Shown: one piece after another, positions 9,664-17,402 of the stretch
How positions within the stretch are numbered: the first letter of the stretch is position 1
Layout: the number at the start of each line of letters is the position of its first letter
Source of the DNA: an uncultured Bacteroidales bacterium
Lineage (GTDB): Bacteria; Bacteroidota; Bacteroidia; Bacteroidales; FEN-979
NCBI GenBank assembly: GCA_903837605.1
Contig: CAILVF010000081.1
Location: 1 to 64,000, forward strand
Direction of reading: 5' to 3'
DNA length: 64,000 bases
The notes under the pieces: generated by a model
Database searches by the model: none
What the model was told of the DNA's origin: nothing
What the model saw: only the letters and a program-made list of their open reading frames with translations
Program-made: the position numbers and the translations under genes

Positions 9664-10225
9664 GTGTCAGCCCCTCCCTCAGCATTGAATAAATACAGCT
9701 GTCGTGATAATTCCCGTTTTTGATAATATTCTCTTTGAAAACTGCTTCGCAGCTGAAACCTGCCTTTTCAAGGGCCTTTCGCGAAGCAAGGTTGTTTGCA
9801 AAGGGCTCTGCATAAATGCGATGGATATCGTAAGTAATCCAAAGATGAGAAATGAACGTCCTGATCACTTCCGTAATGATTCCCCTGCCCCAGAATGGCC
9901 GGGCAAGCCAGTAACCGATCTCCACGTTTTTCCTGTAGACATCCTCCTTCAGGGTTGCACCGACACTGCCGATGGCCTCGCCCTTGCTGTCAATGGCCAG
10001 AATTAAAATATGAGGGTCGCTTGACACGGCCATTTCAAGAAAACGCAATGCGTCTTTTTGTGTATAAGGATAGGGAAAAGCGTCGCGGAGGTTATCGGCA
10101 ATAGCTTTATTATTTGCGTACTTCATGAGGGAATGCACATCGGAATTGTTCCAAGGCCTCAGTGAAACCGGCATCCCCGGGATTGAGTCCACCGTTAATT
10201 TCAGAGATCCTGCGTTTGTGCCCAT
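9653..10225 (-). CDS. GNAT acetyltransferase, RimJ/RimL-like
   Basis: A 190-residue GCN5-type N-acetyltransferase. The acetyl-CoA region is visible as IGYWLARPFWGRGIITEVIRTFI (with an R/GxxG-like WGRGI loop), and the C-terminal RIYAEPFANNLASRKALEKAGFSCEA segment is characteristic of the RimJ/RimL branch, which acetylates ribosomal proteins, other proteins or small amines. Substrate cannot be inferred. It lies 9 bases after a second GNAT gene. Confidence 0.87.
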   Translation of the reverse strand: MGTNAGSLKLTVDSIPGMPVSLRPWNNSDVHSLMKYANNKAIADNLRDAFPYPYTQKDALRFLEMAVSSDPHILILAIDSKGEAIGSVGATLKEDVYRKNVEIGYWLARPFWGRGIITEVIRTFISHLWITYDIHRIYAEPFANNLASRKALEKAGFSCEAVFKENIIKNGNYHDSCIYSMLREGLTHAG

Positions 10226-10234
10226 CTTGTTCTT

Positions 10235-10735
10235 TTACAGTCTTTTACCAAAATACAAATGATTCAGGAGAATGCCGTCAATTTCAGCGACTTCAGGAAG
10301 AAAGGCCCATCGCTCAAAACCATTTTTCTCAAGCAATTTAATACTCGGGGTATTCCTGTCAAGGACGATCGCAAAAATGATCCTGAAGCCCATACTACCT
10401 GCAAACAGCAGCATATGGTCGAGGAGTTTCTGCCCGATCCCTTTCCTGAAATGATCTTCATGGATGTACGCGCTGATCTCCCCTGTGCGGTTGAACGCCT
10501 CCCTCCCTTTGCGGTAAGGGCTCAGGCTGATCCATCCTGTAACCATTCCATCTTCCTCGGCAACCATGACGGGGTATCTTTCAGCTTTCACATGTTCTTC
10601 AAACCAATCCCGCATTTCAGGCTCCGACTGGCTCGTATTGTATCCCACCGAATGCCTCGTTTTAATCCCGTGATTCAGGATCTCAACAATCGCAGGCAGG
10701 TCCTTTTCCTCAGCTTTCCTCAGGATGATGCTCAT
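10235..10735 (-). CDS. GNAT acetyltransferase, phosphinothricin/methionine-sulfoximine type
   Basis: A 166-residue GNAT protein. The N-terminus IILRKAEEKDLPAIVEILN, the VTGWISLSPYRKG segment and the acetyl-CoA loop FRKGIGQKLLDHML resemble the Pat/MnaT group that acetylates methionine sulfoximine or phosphinothricin-like amino acids. A TAAATTTG -7 element lies about 24 bases upstream on this strand, so this gene probably heads the GNAT-GNAT-DUF1697-DUF2461 transcript. Confidence 0.87.
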   Translation of the reverse strand: MSIILRKAEEKDLPAIVEILNHGIKTRHSVGYNTSQSEPEMRDWFEEHVKAERYPVMVAEEDGMVTGWISLSPYRKGREAFNRTGEISAYIHEDHFRKGIGQKLLDHMLLFAGSMGFRIIFAIVLDRNTPSIKLLEKNGFERWAFLPEVAEIDGILLNHLYFGKRL

Positions 10736-10758
10736 TCAATGCCTTTATTGTCGTTTGA

Positions 10759-10766
10759 CAAATTTA
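10759..10766 (-). promoter_or_regulatory. -7 promoter element (TAAATTTG) of acetyltransferase operon
   Basis: Read on the minus strand, TAAATTTG matches TAnnTTTG and sits 23 bases before the ATG at 10735. No clear TTTG is found at the -33 position, so the call rests on the -7 box and its location. Confidence 0.5.
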
Positions 10767-10870
10767 AACCCGAAAATTACTTAAAATTCATGTATGCGGA
10801 TGAGATTTTCGGTAATCTCCTTCCATTGGACGTATTACTTTTTGAAGGATGGCGGATTAAGGAGAAAAGA

Positions 10871-10902
10871 ACGGGATAACGGGATAACGGGATAACGGGA
10901 TA
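10871..10902. repeat. Four perfect tandem copies of octamer ACGGGATA
   Basis: Units at 10871-10878, 10879-10886, 10887-10894 and 10895-10902 are identical. The array ends 5 bases before the ATG of the PorV/PorQ-like gene, so it would lie in the mRNA leader or overlap the ribosome-landing region. It is the only octamer array seen; others in the window have 7-base units. Confidence 0.9.
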
Positions 10903-10907
10903 GCGTG

Positions 10908-11783
10908 ATGAACGAGATAAGAATAATAAGGATTTTAAAAAGGTTCCTTATCTGCCTTGGGTTTTGGCCCTTAATTTTTCCGGCAGAAGGGATGGCTGCC
11001 GGCGGGTACAGGCCCCTGGGCGGCAGGGCTTTAGGGCTGGCAGGAATTTCGGCAGCACTTAGCGATCAGTGGTCGGCAGCCAACAACCAGGCCGGGAATG
11101 CATTCAACAATGGAATTATCTGCGGGTTATATTTTGAGAACCGTTTCATGGTAAAGGAACTATCATATAAGGCCCTGGTGTTCTCCGCCTGCCTGAAACC
11201 GGGCGCATTTTCATTTGTATTCCAGCATTTTGGGACCGGCGGATACACAGAAATGAAAACCGCCGCCGGGTATGCAAGAAAATTCGGGAAGCGCTTTTCA
11301 GCAGGGATACAACTTACGTATTACAGTTTCCGGCTGGGCGACGGATATGGGTCAAAAAGCATTATCAACTGCGAGGCGGGATTGCAGTTCCGCCCTTCGA
11401 AGCAGTTGTCACTGGGATTTCACCTGGTCAACCCGGTACCGGTGAAAATAAATACCTTCTCAGGGGAATCCCTCGCATCTCTGATCCAGCTCGGGATTTC
11501 TTACAATTTTACCGAGGGTTTGATGGTTTCGGCCGAAGTGGAGAAGGATCCTGTAAGCAGCGTTTGTGCAAGGATAGGTGCCGAATGCCGGTTTGCAGGG
11601 ATACTTTCGGCAAGGGCAGGTGTAGCGACCACTCCCTTTCGCCTGAGCATAGGGGCAGGCATCCAGATCAAGCGCTTTTCTCTTGACTTCGCCTCCGAAT
11701 ACAGCCAGGTGCTGGGATTCAGTCCGGCAGTCTCAATCCAGTACCTGCTTGGGAAACAGGAGACTCACATCCGCAGACAATGA
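10908..11783 (+). CDS. PorV/PorQ-like outer-membrane beta-barrel protein
   Basis: A 291-residue protein with an N-terminal hydrophobic stretch, a cleavage region near EGMAAGG, and then GGRALGLAGISAALSDQWSAANNQAG. That motif (a gly-rich plug region followed by an Asn-rich turn) is typical of FadL-like/PorV-PorQ family barrels of Bacteroidota. The remainder is a series of amphipathic strands with aromatic ends. A GTG at 10905 precedes the ATG at 10908; the ATG is preferred. The gene overlaps the next one by ATGA, implying coupled translation. PorV and PorQ serve T9SS, but a T9SS role for this one is inference. Confidence 0.7.
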   Translation: MNEIRIIRILKRFLICLGFWPLIFPAEGMAAGGYRPLGGRALGLAGISAALSDQWSAANNQAGNAFNNGIICGLYFENRFMVKELSYKALVFSACLKPGAFSFVFQHFGTGGYTEMKTAAGYARKFGKRFSAGIQLTYYSFRLGDGYGSKSIINCEAGLQFRPSKQLSLGFHLVNPVPVKINTFSGESLASLIQLGISYNFTEGLMVSAEVEKDPVSSVCARIGAECRFAGILSARAGVATTPFRLSIGAGIQIKRFSLDFASEYSQVLGFSPAVSIQYLLGKQETHIRRQ

Positions 11784-13876
11784 AGATAATTAAAACCAGA
11801 TCGGTGGCCGGATGGGTATATCTGGCTTGTTGTGTCCTGCTTTGCGGCAATACAGCGTCTGCACAGTCGGAACCTTTCCAATGGGCAACTGAGAACCTAG
11901 AAGAACTCAACTGGAAAACTGAAAGTGAAAACGAAGTGAGAATGCTCATGGAAGAACAGGATGAGATAAGGGCAAAGCCGGTGAACCTGAACTCTGCGGC
12001 AGAAGAAGATCTGATGAGGATCCCCTTTTTGAATTCATTTCAGCGCAAAAATCTTCTGGATTACCTGAAAGAGTATGGGGAGGTGTTTTCTGTTTTTGAG
12101 TTGCTTTCGGTGCAAGGGTTTGATTCGGCTTTAGTAATGAAAATCAATCCCTTTATCTGTTTTCCCAGGGTCTCACAATCGCCCCGATTAACGTTAAAGA
12201 ACCTGGCAAAATACGGGAAAAATGACGTACTGATCTCTGCCTCGACGGTCTTTCCGAGGTCTCAGGGTTACTTGTCGGCCAATGCCTGTAAAGTAAAAGG
12301 GAGTACAAATTATTATCCCGGCAATCCATACGGGATGAGTTTCAGGTATACTTATAGCTTCGGTGACAGGCTTGCGGCAGGGTTTTCAGGGGATAAGGAT
12401 GCAGGAGAACAATTTTTCGCAGGGGCTCAGAAGAACGGGATGGATTATTATTCAGCTTATATCAGTTATTCAGGAGGGAGTTTACTGAAACGCCTCATCA
12501 TTGGCAATTTTCGGGCAGGCTGGGGGTTGGGCCTGACTTTCAATACCGCGGGTTCGTTCGGGCTCTATCCGGGTTTCAACCAGGATTTCATTGCCGGAGG
12601 AGGGATAAGGCCAACCCAATCCATTTCGGGAAGCACCTTGTTAAGGGGCATGGCAATCAGCATGGGAGCCGGCCGTCTCACCTTCAGCGGGATCTGTTCC
12701 TATAGGAAAAGGGATGCCAATGTGATTGAAACGGATACTGCAAGCGGCAGGGCAGTGTCATTCAGCTCTTTCGTCACCACCGGGTATCACAGGACAGAGG
12801 CAGAGATCGGAAAAAAGGAAAAAGTTTCAGAGTTCATATTCGGGGGGAACCTCGGTTTCAGGGGCAATTTCTTCAGCCTTGGTATAACAGCTTATTCGGT
12901 TTCCCTGGGAGCAAATTTCCAGCCCCGTCCTGAGCTGTACAATCATTTTGCATTTTCGGGGAAGAAAAATTTTGTAACGGGGGCCGACTTCAACGTGTTT
13001 TACAGATTTATTAGGATATCGGGTGAATTCAGCCGAAGTGCCAACGGCAGTTTAGCATGGATCTCTGTCCTGAATTTCAATCCTGACCCGAGTTTCAGCG
13101 GGGTCCTTCTTTACAGGAACTATCCTTGTGGTTTTCAGAACCTGTATTCAAACTGTTTCAGCCGTAATTCCAATAGTTCCAATGAAAAAGGCTGGTATAT
13201 AAGTATTTCGGCAAGCCTGCCATACCATCTTAACCTCAGCCTGTTCGCTGATCTTTGCAGTTTCCCCTGGGCAAAATACCTGGTCAACATGCCTTCGGCA
13301 GGTAACGAGGCAGGTGCAATGCTTACCTGGCCTGTAAATAAAAGCCTGAATATTGTATTACGGTATATGTATTCTTCGGGTGAGACCAATGTGAATGATG
13401 ATGCCGGATTGGTTCATGAACCAGGACAGGAGCGAACAACGGATTTCCGTGTTCAGTTGAACTGGATTGTTTCCCAGGCTGTGGGTCTTCAAAGCCGTGT
13501 GGAAGTTAAAAAGTCAGGGCAGGGAGTTAAGCAGGCAGCCTCCGGATGGTTAATGTTTCAGGACATATCCGTGAAGGCTGTAAAAATTCCCTTGAGGATT
13601 TTTTTCAGGTATTCGGTGTTTGACTGCCCCCAATACGACTCGAGGATATGGGCTTATGAGCCGGATGTGCTGTACGGATATTCGATGCCTTCATATTACG
13701 GGCGTGGAATCAGGGTCTGCACTTTTTTGCGTTACGCGGCAGGGCGCCATTTGGTTTTCAGTCTGAAAGCCGGCCTCACAAGGTACAGTGACAGAAACAT
13801 CATCAGCAGCGGTCTTGACCAGATCGATGCTAACTGGAAGCTGGATCTTACCTCCCAGCTTCAGATCAGGATATAA
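11780..13876 (+). CDS. Helix-hairpin-helix plus outer-membrane beta-barrel protein
   Basis: A 698-residue exported protein. Signal peptide covers roughly residues 1-29 (ending TASAQS). Residues about 70-130 hold a ComEA-like helix-hairpin-helix pair: PVNLNSAAEEDLMRIPFL, then LLDYLKEYGEVFSVFELLSVQGFD. The remaining 550 residues alternate polar and hydrophobic strands with many Gly/aromatic residues, as in an outer-membrane barrel. HhH units of this type bind DNA backbone in ComEA and similar proteins, but here they may only be structural. The gene is coupled to the preceding PorV/PorQ-like gene and ends at a strong terminator. Function is not established. Confidence 0.75.
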   Translation: MKIIKTRSVAGWVYLACCVLLCGNTASAQSEPFQWATENLEELNWKTESENEVRMLMEEQDEIRAKPVNLNSAAEEDLMRIPFLNSFQRKNLLDYLKEYGEVFSVFELLSVQGFDSALVMKINPFICFPRVSQSPRLTLKNLAKYGKNDVLISASTVFPRSQGYLSANACKVKGSTNYYPGNPYGMSFRYTYSFGDRLAAGFSGDKDAGEQFFAGAQKNGMDYYSAYISYSGGSLLKRLIIGNFRAGWGLGLTFNTAGSFGLYPGFNQDFIAGGGIRPTQSISGSTLLRGMAISMGAGRLTFSGICSYRKRDANVIETDTASGRAVSFSSFVTTGYHRTEAEIGKKEKVSEFIFGGNLGFRGNFFSLGITAYSVSLGANFQPRPELYNHFAFSGKKNFVTGADFNVFYRFIRISGEFSRSANGSLAWISVLNFNPDPSFSGVLLYRNYPCGFQNLYSNCFSRNSNSSNEKGWYISISASLPYHLNLSLFADLCSFPWAKYLVNMPSAGNEAGAMLTWPVNKSLNIVLRYMYSSGETNVNDDAGLVHEPGQERTTDFRVQLNWIVSQAVGLQSRVEVKKSGQGVKQAASGWLMFQDISVKAVKIPLRIFFRYSVFDCPQYDSRIWAYEPDVLYGYSMPSYYGRGIRVCTFLRYAAGRHLVFSLKAGLTRYSDRNIISSGLDQIDANWKLDLTSQLQIRI

Positions 13877-13877
13877 A

Positions 13878-13907
13878 AAACGGCCCGGTGAAACCGCCGG
13901 GCCGTTT
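13878..13907. terminator. Bidirectional intrinsic terminator between convergent genes
   Basis: Stem arms 13878-13888 and 13897-13907 (AAACGGCCCGG pairing with CCGGGCCGTTT) with an 8-base loop. The 11-bp stem has eight GC-rich pairs flanked by A-run and T-run on both strands. It starts one base after the stop of the HhH gene and lies 26 bases before the stop of the convergent DUF4252 gene, so it can end both transcripts. Confidence 0.85.
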
Positions 13908-13932
13908 GTATGAATTCAGTTTCATTGTCAGA

Positions 13933-14502
13933 TTACTTTTTATCGGGAGGAGGCCCCTGGTGGTGCGGGTGCATATGCTGAAAACCTTCCATCCCGTGTA
14001 TTCCCATTGACCGTGATATCTTGGAAACGTTCGACATATCGATAACCCCGGTCAGGCTAAGCACTACGAGCTCCTTCTTGCCTTTCATCAGCATAACCAT
14101 TTCGCTGATCTTGCCATCGGCATCCTGTTTTGTCATAAACTTATAATTATCGCGGCCTTCTGTCACGGCCATCAGCTCCTTATAAGTTGAAGCAGGGAAA
14201 ACCCCGGCCCATTCATTGTAAATAGAAACAGCCTTGGTATAATCGGTGGTGTCAATTTCATAGGTAATGACCTTCAGCCCGGTGAGTTTATCAATAATGT
14301 TTTTCATTTCCCTGGAAGACGAGTCATTCTGACTGGCTGTCATAGCCAGTATCTGGGTAAACATTTCCTTTGAAATGTTGACGGTAGTAAATTTGTCCTG
14401 GCCCGAATACTTGGTAAAAACCTTATCGAGGGGACTCTGGGCATTCATTAGAACAGGTATAAGGAATGCTGCAAACAGTAAAGTGATGGTTCTTGTTTTC
14501 AT
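13933..14502 (-). CDS. DUF4252 exported protein
   Basis: A 189-residue protein with a clear signal peptide (MKTRTITLLFAAFLIPVL then MNAQS). The mature part has the DUF4252 pattern: KVFTKYSGQDKFTTVNISKE at the N-terminus and a central IDKLTGLKVITYE segment. The C-terminus is rich in His and Pro (HMHPHHQGPP). The start at 14502 is chosen for the signal peptide; an in-frame extension upstream would run into the anti-sigma gene. It is the third gene of an ECF sigma/anti-sigma operon, an arrangement common in Bacteroidota; role unknown. Confidence 0.85.
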   Translation of the reverse strand: MKTRTITLLFAAFLIPVLMNAQSPLDKVFTKYSGQDKFTTVNISKEMFTQILAMTASQNDSSSREMKNIIDKLTGLKVITYEIDTTDYTKAVSIYNEWAGVFPASTYKELMAVTEGRDNYKFMTKQDADGKISEMVMLMKGKKELVVLSLTGVIDMSNVSKISRSMGIHGMEGFQHMHPHHQGPPPDKK

Positions 14503-14506
14503 TGTT

Positions 14507-15079
14507 TTATTTGTTTGTGGAAGGATCTTGCATCCGTTCCGGGTTGATAAATTGGGTTTGATAATTATAGAATTTATTGATCCTTTGAATTTGTTCCATA
14601 GCATTATCCAGTGTTTTCAAACGCTGAACTTCATCCAGGCCGGTGTTGAGCCCGACTGAAACCAGCAGAAGGGCCTGCCTGGTCTGGCTGTATGCAAGTT
14701 CCGTTGAAGGCCGCAGATTTTCAAAGTAACCCTTCCTGCCGGCTTCGTTCCTGATTAAAAAAACAAGGCCGATCAGTAATACCAGGCCTGCAGCCATAGC
14801 GCTCAGATAGTAGAGCCTCTTTTTACCCGGGGGCACACTTAAAATTGAAGTTTCACCGCGGTACCTCTCAATTCTGCGATCCAGGCTTGCCTCCTGGTTT
14901 TCTTCGCTGAGCGTAAGCTTAGCTTCCGAAATAAGAAACCTGAACAAAGGCTGGTGCTGACGAAGGGTTTCAGGGACCTCATCATGCAGGAAGAAGTCTT
15001 TCAGCTTCTGCTCCTCTGCAAGCGTAGTTTCTCCCTCATAATACCTGTCAAGGAGTCCTTCAATTTCTTTGATATTCAT
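14507..15079 (-). CDS. Putative membrane anti-sigma factor
   Basis: A 190-residue protein with an acidic N-terminal domain (KEIEGLLDRYYEGETTLAEEQKLKDF), a basic stretch, one membrane helix (about residues 89-110, LYYLSAMAAGLVLLIGLVFLI) and a periplasmic C-terminal domain of about 80 residues. This N-in single-span layout, overlap of 20 bases with the ECF sigma gene, and strand order make anti-sigma the best call. The N-terminus DRYYEGETTxxEE resembles other short Bacteroidota anti-sigma proteins. No zinc-binding HxxxCxxC motif is present. Confidence 0.7.
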   Translation of the reverse strand: MNIKEIEGLLDRYYEGETTLAEEQKLKDFFLHDEVPETLRQHQPLFRFLISEAKLTLSEENQEASLDRRIERYRGETSILSVPPGKKRLYYLSAMAAGLVLLIGLVFLIRNEAGRKGYFENLRPSTELAYSQTRQALLLVSVGLNTGLDEVQRLKTLDNAMEQIQRINKFYNYQTQFINPERMQDPSTNK

Positions 15080-15575
15080 ATCTCTTATTATTTATCAGTA
15101 TCTCGCGTATGCGTTTACGTGCCCTTGAGAGTGCTACACGCACTGCATTTTCCTCCATCCCCGTCACTTCGGAGATCTCATCAAACTCATACCCTTCAAT
15201 ATCCCTCAGGTGAACGATCATCCTGGCCTGTTCGGTCAGGGTATTCATTGCTTCCCTGACTCCGCTTATAAGATCGGAATGATCTGGCCGGGCTTCTTCC
15301 GCAATTGTTTCAATGAACTGGCGCTGGTCGTTAAAGCTTTCCACCGGGAACTTCCTGGCTTTCAGCTTATCGAGGCAAAGGTTTTTGGTTGTGACCATTG
15401 CAAGTGCTTCAAGGCTCCTGTATTCATCCAGCTTTTCACGTATCTTCCACATCCTGATGAACACTTCCTGGACCAGGTCCTCGGCCTCCTCGGTTTGCCC
15501 AAGCATACGTTTGGCAAAACGGAAGATCTTGTCCTTTAAGGGATAGACTTTTGTATTGAAGTCCTGGAGGTTCAT
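15060..15575 (-). CDS. ECF-type RNA polymerase sigma factor
   Basis: A 171-residue sigma-70 family protein with region 2 (DKIFRFAKRMLGQTEEAEDLVQEVFIRMWK) and region 4 (MIVHLRDIEGYEFDEISEVTG, then NAVRVALSRARKRIRE, a helix-turn-helix). Region 3 is absent as in extracytoplasmic-function sigmas. Its 3' end overlaps the putative anti-sigma gene by 20 bases. No TAnnTTTG element was found upstream, so the operon may be autoregulated from an ECF promoter. Confidence 0.93.
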   Translation of the reverse strand: MNLQDFNTKVYPLKDKIFRFAKRMLGQTEEAEDLVQEVFIRMWKIREKLDEYRSLEALAMVTTKNLCLDKLKARKFPVESFNDQRQFIETIAEEARPDHSDLISGVREAMNTLTEQARMIVHLRDIEGYEFDEISEVTGMEENAVRVALSRARKRIREILINNKRYEYQRN

Positions 15576-15673
15576 CTTAAGATTTAGACGATATATGGTT
15601 TAATTTATTACAATATTATAAAACAAATAAGAAGCGGAGTTGTAAAGGGAGTTTACCGGGGAAAAAAAATCTT

Positions 15674-15681
15674 TACATTTG
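15674..15681 (+). promoter_or_regulatory. -7 promoter element (TACATTTG) of the peptide transporter gene
   Basis: TACATTTG fits TAnnTTTG. A near-match TTTA at 15652-15655 sits 18 bases upstream as a possible -33 box. Expected start near 15688 gives a leader of about 40 bases before the ATG at 15729. Confidence 0.55.
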
Positions 15682-15728
15682 CAGGTAACGACCTGAACCG
15701 ATTTAGTATTTACCAAACAATCACTGTT

Positions 15729-17396
15729 ATGTTCAAAGGACATCCAAAAGGGCTTTTCGTGGCTTTCTTTGCCAATATGGGCGAGCGCTTCGGTTATTAC
15801 ACCATGCTTGCAATCTTTTTACTCTATCTTCAATCGAAGTTTGGATGGACCACCTCCGAGGCAGGCCGTGTTTACGGCTTTTTCCTCTTCGGGGTTTATT
15901 TTCTGCCTCTCCTGGGCGGGTATATTTCCGACAATATTTTAGGATACGGTAAAACCATCATATGCGGTATTATAGTCATGTTCCTTGGCTACGGCCTGCT
16001 GGCAGTACCGGGTAACGGGGTGTACTTCATGTATTTCGCCCTTGCAGTAATAGCACTGGGAACAGGCTTGTTCAAAGGAAACCTCCAGGCCCTGGTGGGG
16101 AATATGTATGATGAAGCCAAATACAGTCATCTCAGGGACTCGGCCTTCAACCTGTTTTACATGGGAATCAACATAGGCGCTTTTTTTGCACCCAGCGCCG
16201 CAGGCGGGATGCGTAACTGGATCCTCGCCCGTTCAGGGTTCACTTATGATTCGGCTATTCCAAGCCTTGCACACAAATACCTTGACCATACCCTTCAGAA
16301 CACAGCCCAGCTCGAACAGTTCATGCATACCCAGGCAGGAGGCAGGATCACCGACCTCGGCGTATTCTGCCATCAGTACATCGACAGTATAGGGCAGGCC
16401 TACAATGCAGGCTTCGGCGTCGCAGCCCTGAGCATGATCGCCTCATTACTGATCTTTATCGGGTTCAGGAAGTATTACAAAACCGCCGATGTTACCCACA
16501 AGCAGCAGAAAGCGGCAAAAGATCCAAACCTGGTGGTGCTTTCCAAAAGCCAGATCAAGGATCGTTTTGTCGCCCTAGGCCTGGTATTCTTTGTGGTTAT
16601 GTTCTTCTGGATGGCCTTCCAGCAAAACGGATTTACGCTTACCATCTTTGCAAGGGATTATACGGTTTCGTCAATATCAAAAGGTTCTGCCATAATCTTT
16701 AACCTGTCAACCTTACTACCATTATTGATCGCCATTATGGGGTTCGTACTTCTTTTCGGTAAAGCGAATTCAAAAAAGACAAAGATCATCGGCGGGGTGG
16801 TTGCTCTCGGCTCTCTCATCCTGGCTTACTTCACCATCAACATGCTGCAGCCTGAAGGCAATAAAATCTCCCCCGAGATCTTCCAGCAGTTCAACCCTAT
16901 TTTCATAGTATTCCTCACCCCTATCGTGATCGGGTACTTTGCATATCTTAACAAGAGAGGGAAAGAACCATCCTCGCCCAAAAAGATCGGGTTCGGTATG
17001 CTGATCACCGCTGTCGGATTCATTATCATGATCATTGCTTCCCAGGGATTGATGAGCCCTGCGGAACTTTCTGTAAAAGGGGGCGTTTCCGACACACTTC
17101 GTTCACCCTACTGGCTGATCAGCATGTACTTCACCCTCACTGTTGCAGAACTTTTCCTTAGCCCCATCGGCATATCCTTTGTTTCGAAGGTCGCCCCTCC
17201 ACAGCACAAGGGACTGGCCCAGGGAGGCTGGTTCGGAGCCACGGCCATAGGCAATATTATGGCCGGTTTCATTGGCCCGTTCTGGGATAAATGGCAGATA
17301 TGGCAGTTCTTTTTACTGCTTGTTTGCCTTACCCTGTTATCCGCCATTTTTATCTTCTCAATACTTAAAAAGCTGGAACGGGCAACAACCAGCTAA
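15729..17396 (+). CDS. POT-family proton-coupled peptide transporter
   Basis: A 555-residue inner-membrane symporter of di- and tripeptides. The N-terminal helix has the POT hallmark NMGERFGYYTM (ExxERFxYY-like) and the second helix region GVYFLPLLGGYISDNILGYGKTI, followed by FYMGINIGAFFAP (PTR2 signature area). About 13-14 hydrophobic helices are visible. An insertion of roughly 70 residues (about 160-230) lies in a loop between helices. It stands alone behind its own promoter; the radical SAM gene follows 6 bases after the stop. Confidence 0.93.
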   Translation: MFKGHPKGLFVAFFANMGERFGYYTMLAIFLLYLQSKFGWTTSEAGRVYGFFLFGVYFLPLLGGYISDNILGYGKTIICGIIVMFLGYGLLAVPGNGVYFMYFALAVIALGTGLFKGNLQALVGNMYDEAKYSHLRDSAFNLFYMGINIGAFFAPSAAGGMRNWILARSGFTYDSAIPSLAHKYLDHTLQNTAQLEQFMHTQAGGRITDLGVFCHQYIDSIGQAYNAGFGVAALSMIASLLIFIGFRKYYKTADVTHKQQKAAKDPNLVVLSKSQIKDRFVALGLVFFVVMFFWMAFQQNGFTLTIFARDYTVSSISKGSAIIFNLSTLLPLLIAIMGFVLLFGKANSKKTKIIGGVVALGSLILAYFTINMLQPEGNKISPEIFQQFNPIFIVFLTPIVIGYFAYLNKRGKEPSSPKKIGFGMLITAVGFIIMIIASQGLMSPAELSVKGGVSDTLRSPYWLISMYFTLTVAELFLSPIGISFVSKVAPPQHKGLAQGGWFGATAIGNIMAGFIGPFWDKWQIWQFFLLLVCLTLLSAIFIFSILKKLERATTS

Positions 17397-17402
17397 AACA
17401 TT

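Noticed and set aside
10736..10870. tRNA or small RNA gene in the longest gaps (10736, 15576, 48799, 54795)
   Set aside because: No cloverleaf or tRNA consensus boxes were recognised by eye in any gap; a covariance search could not be run.
10259..10879. Plus-strand open frame of 206 codons overlapping the second GNAT gene
   Set aside because: Mostly antisense to the acetyltransferase gene; the part beyond it is too short and unrecognised, and the -7 element found there reads the other way.
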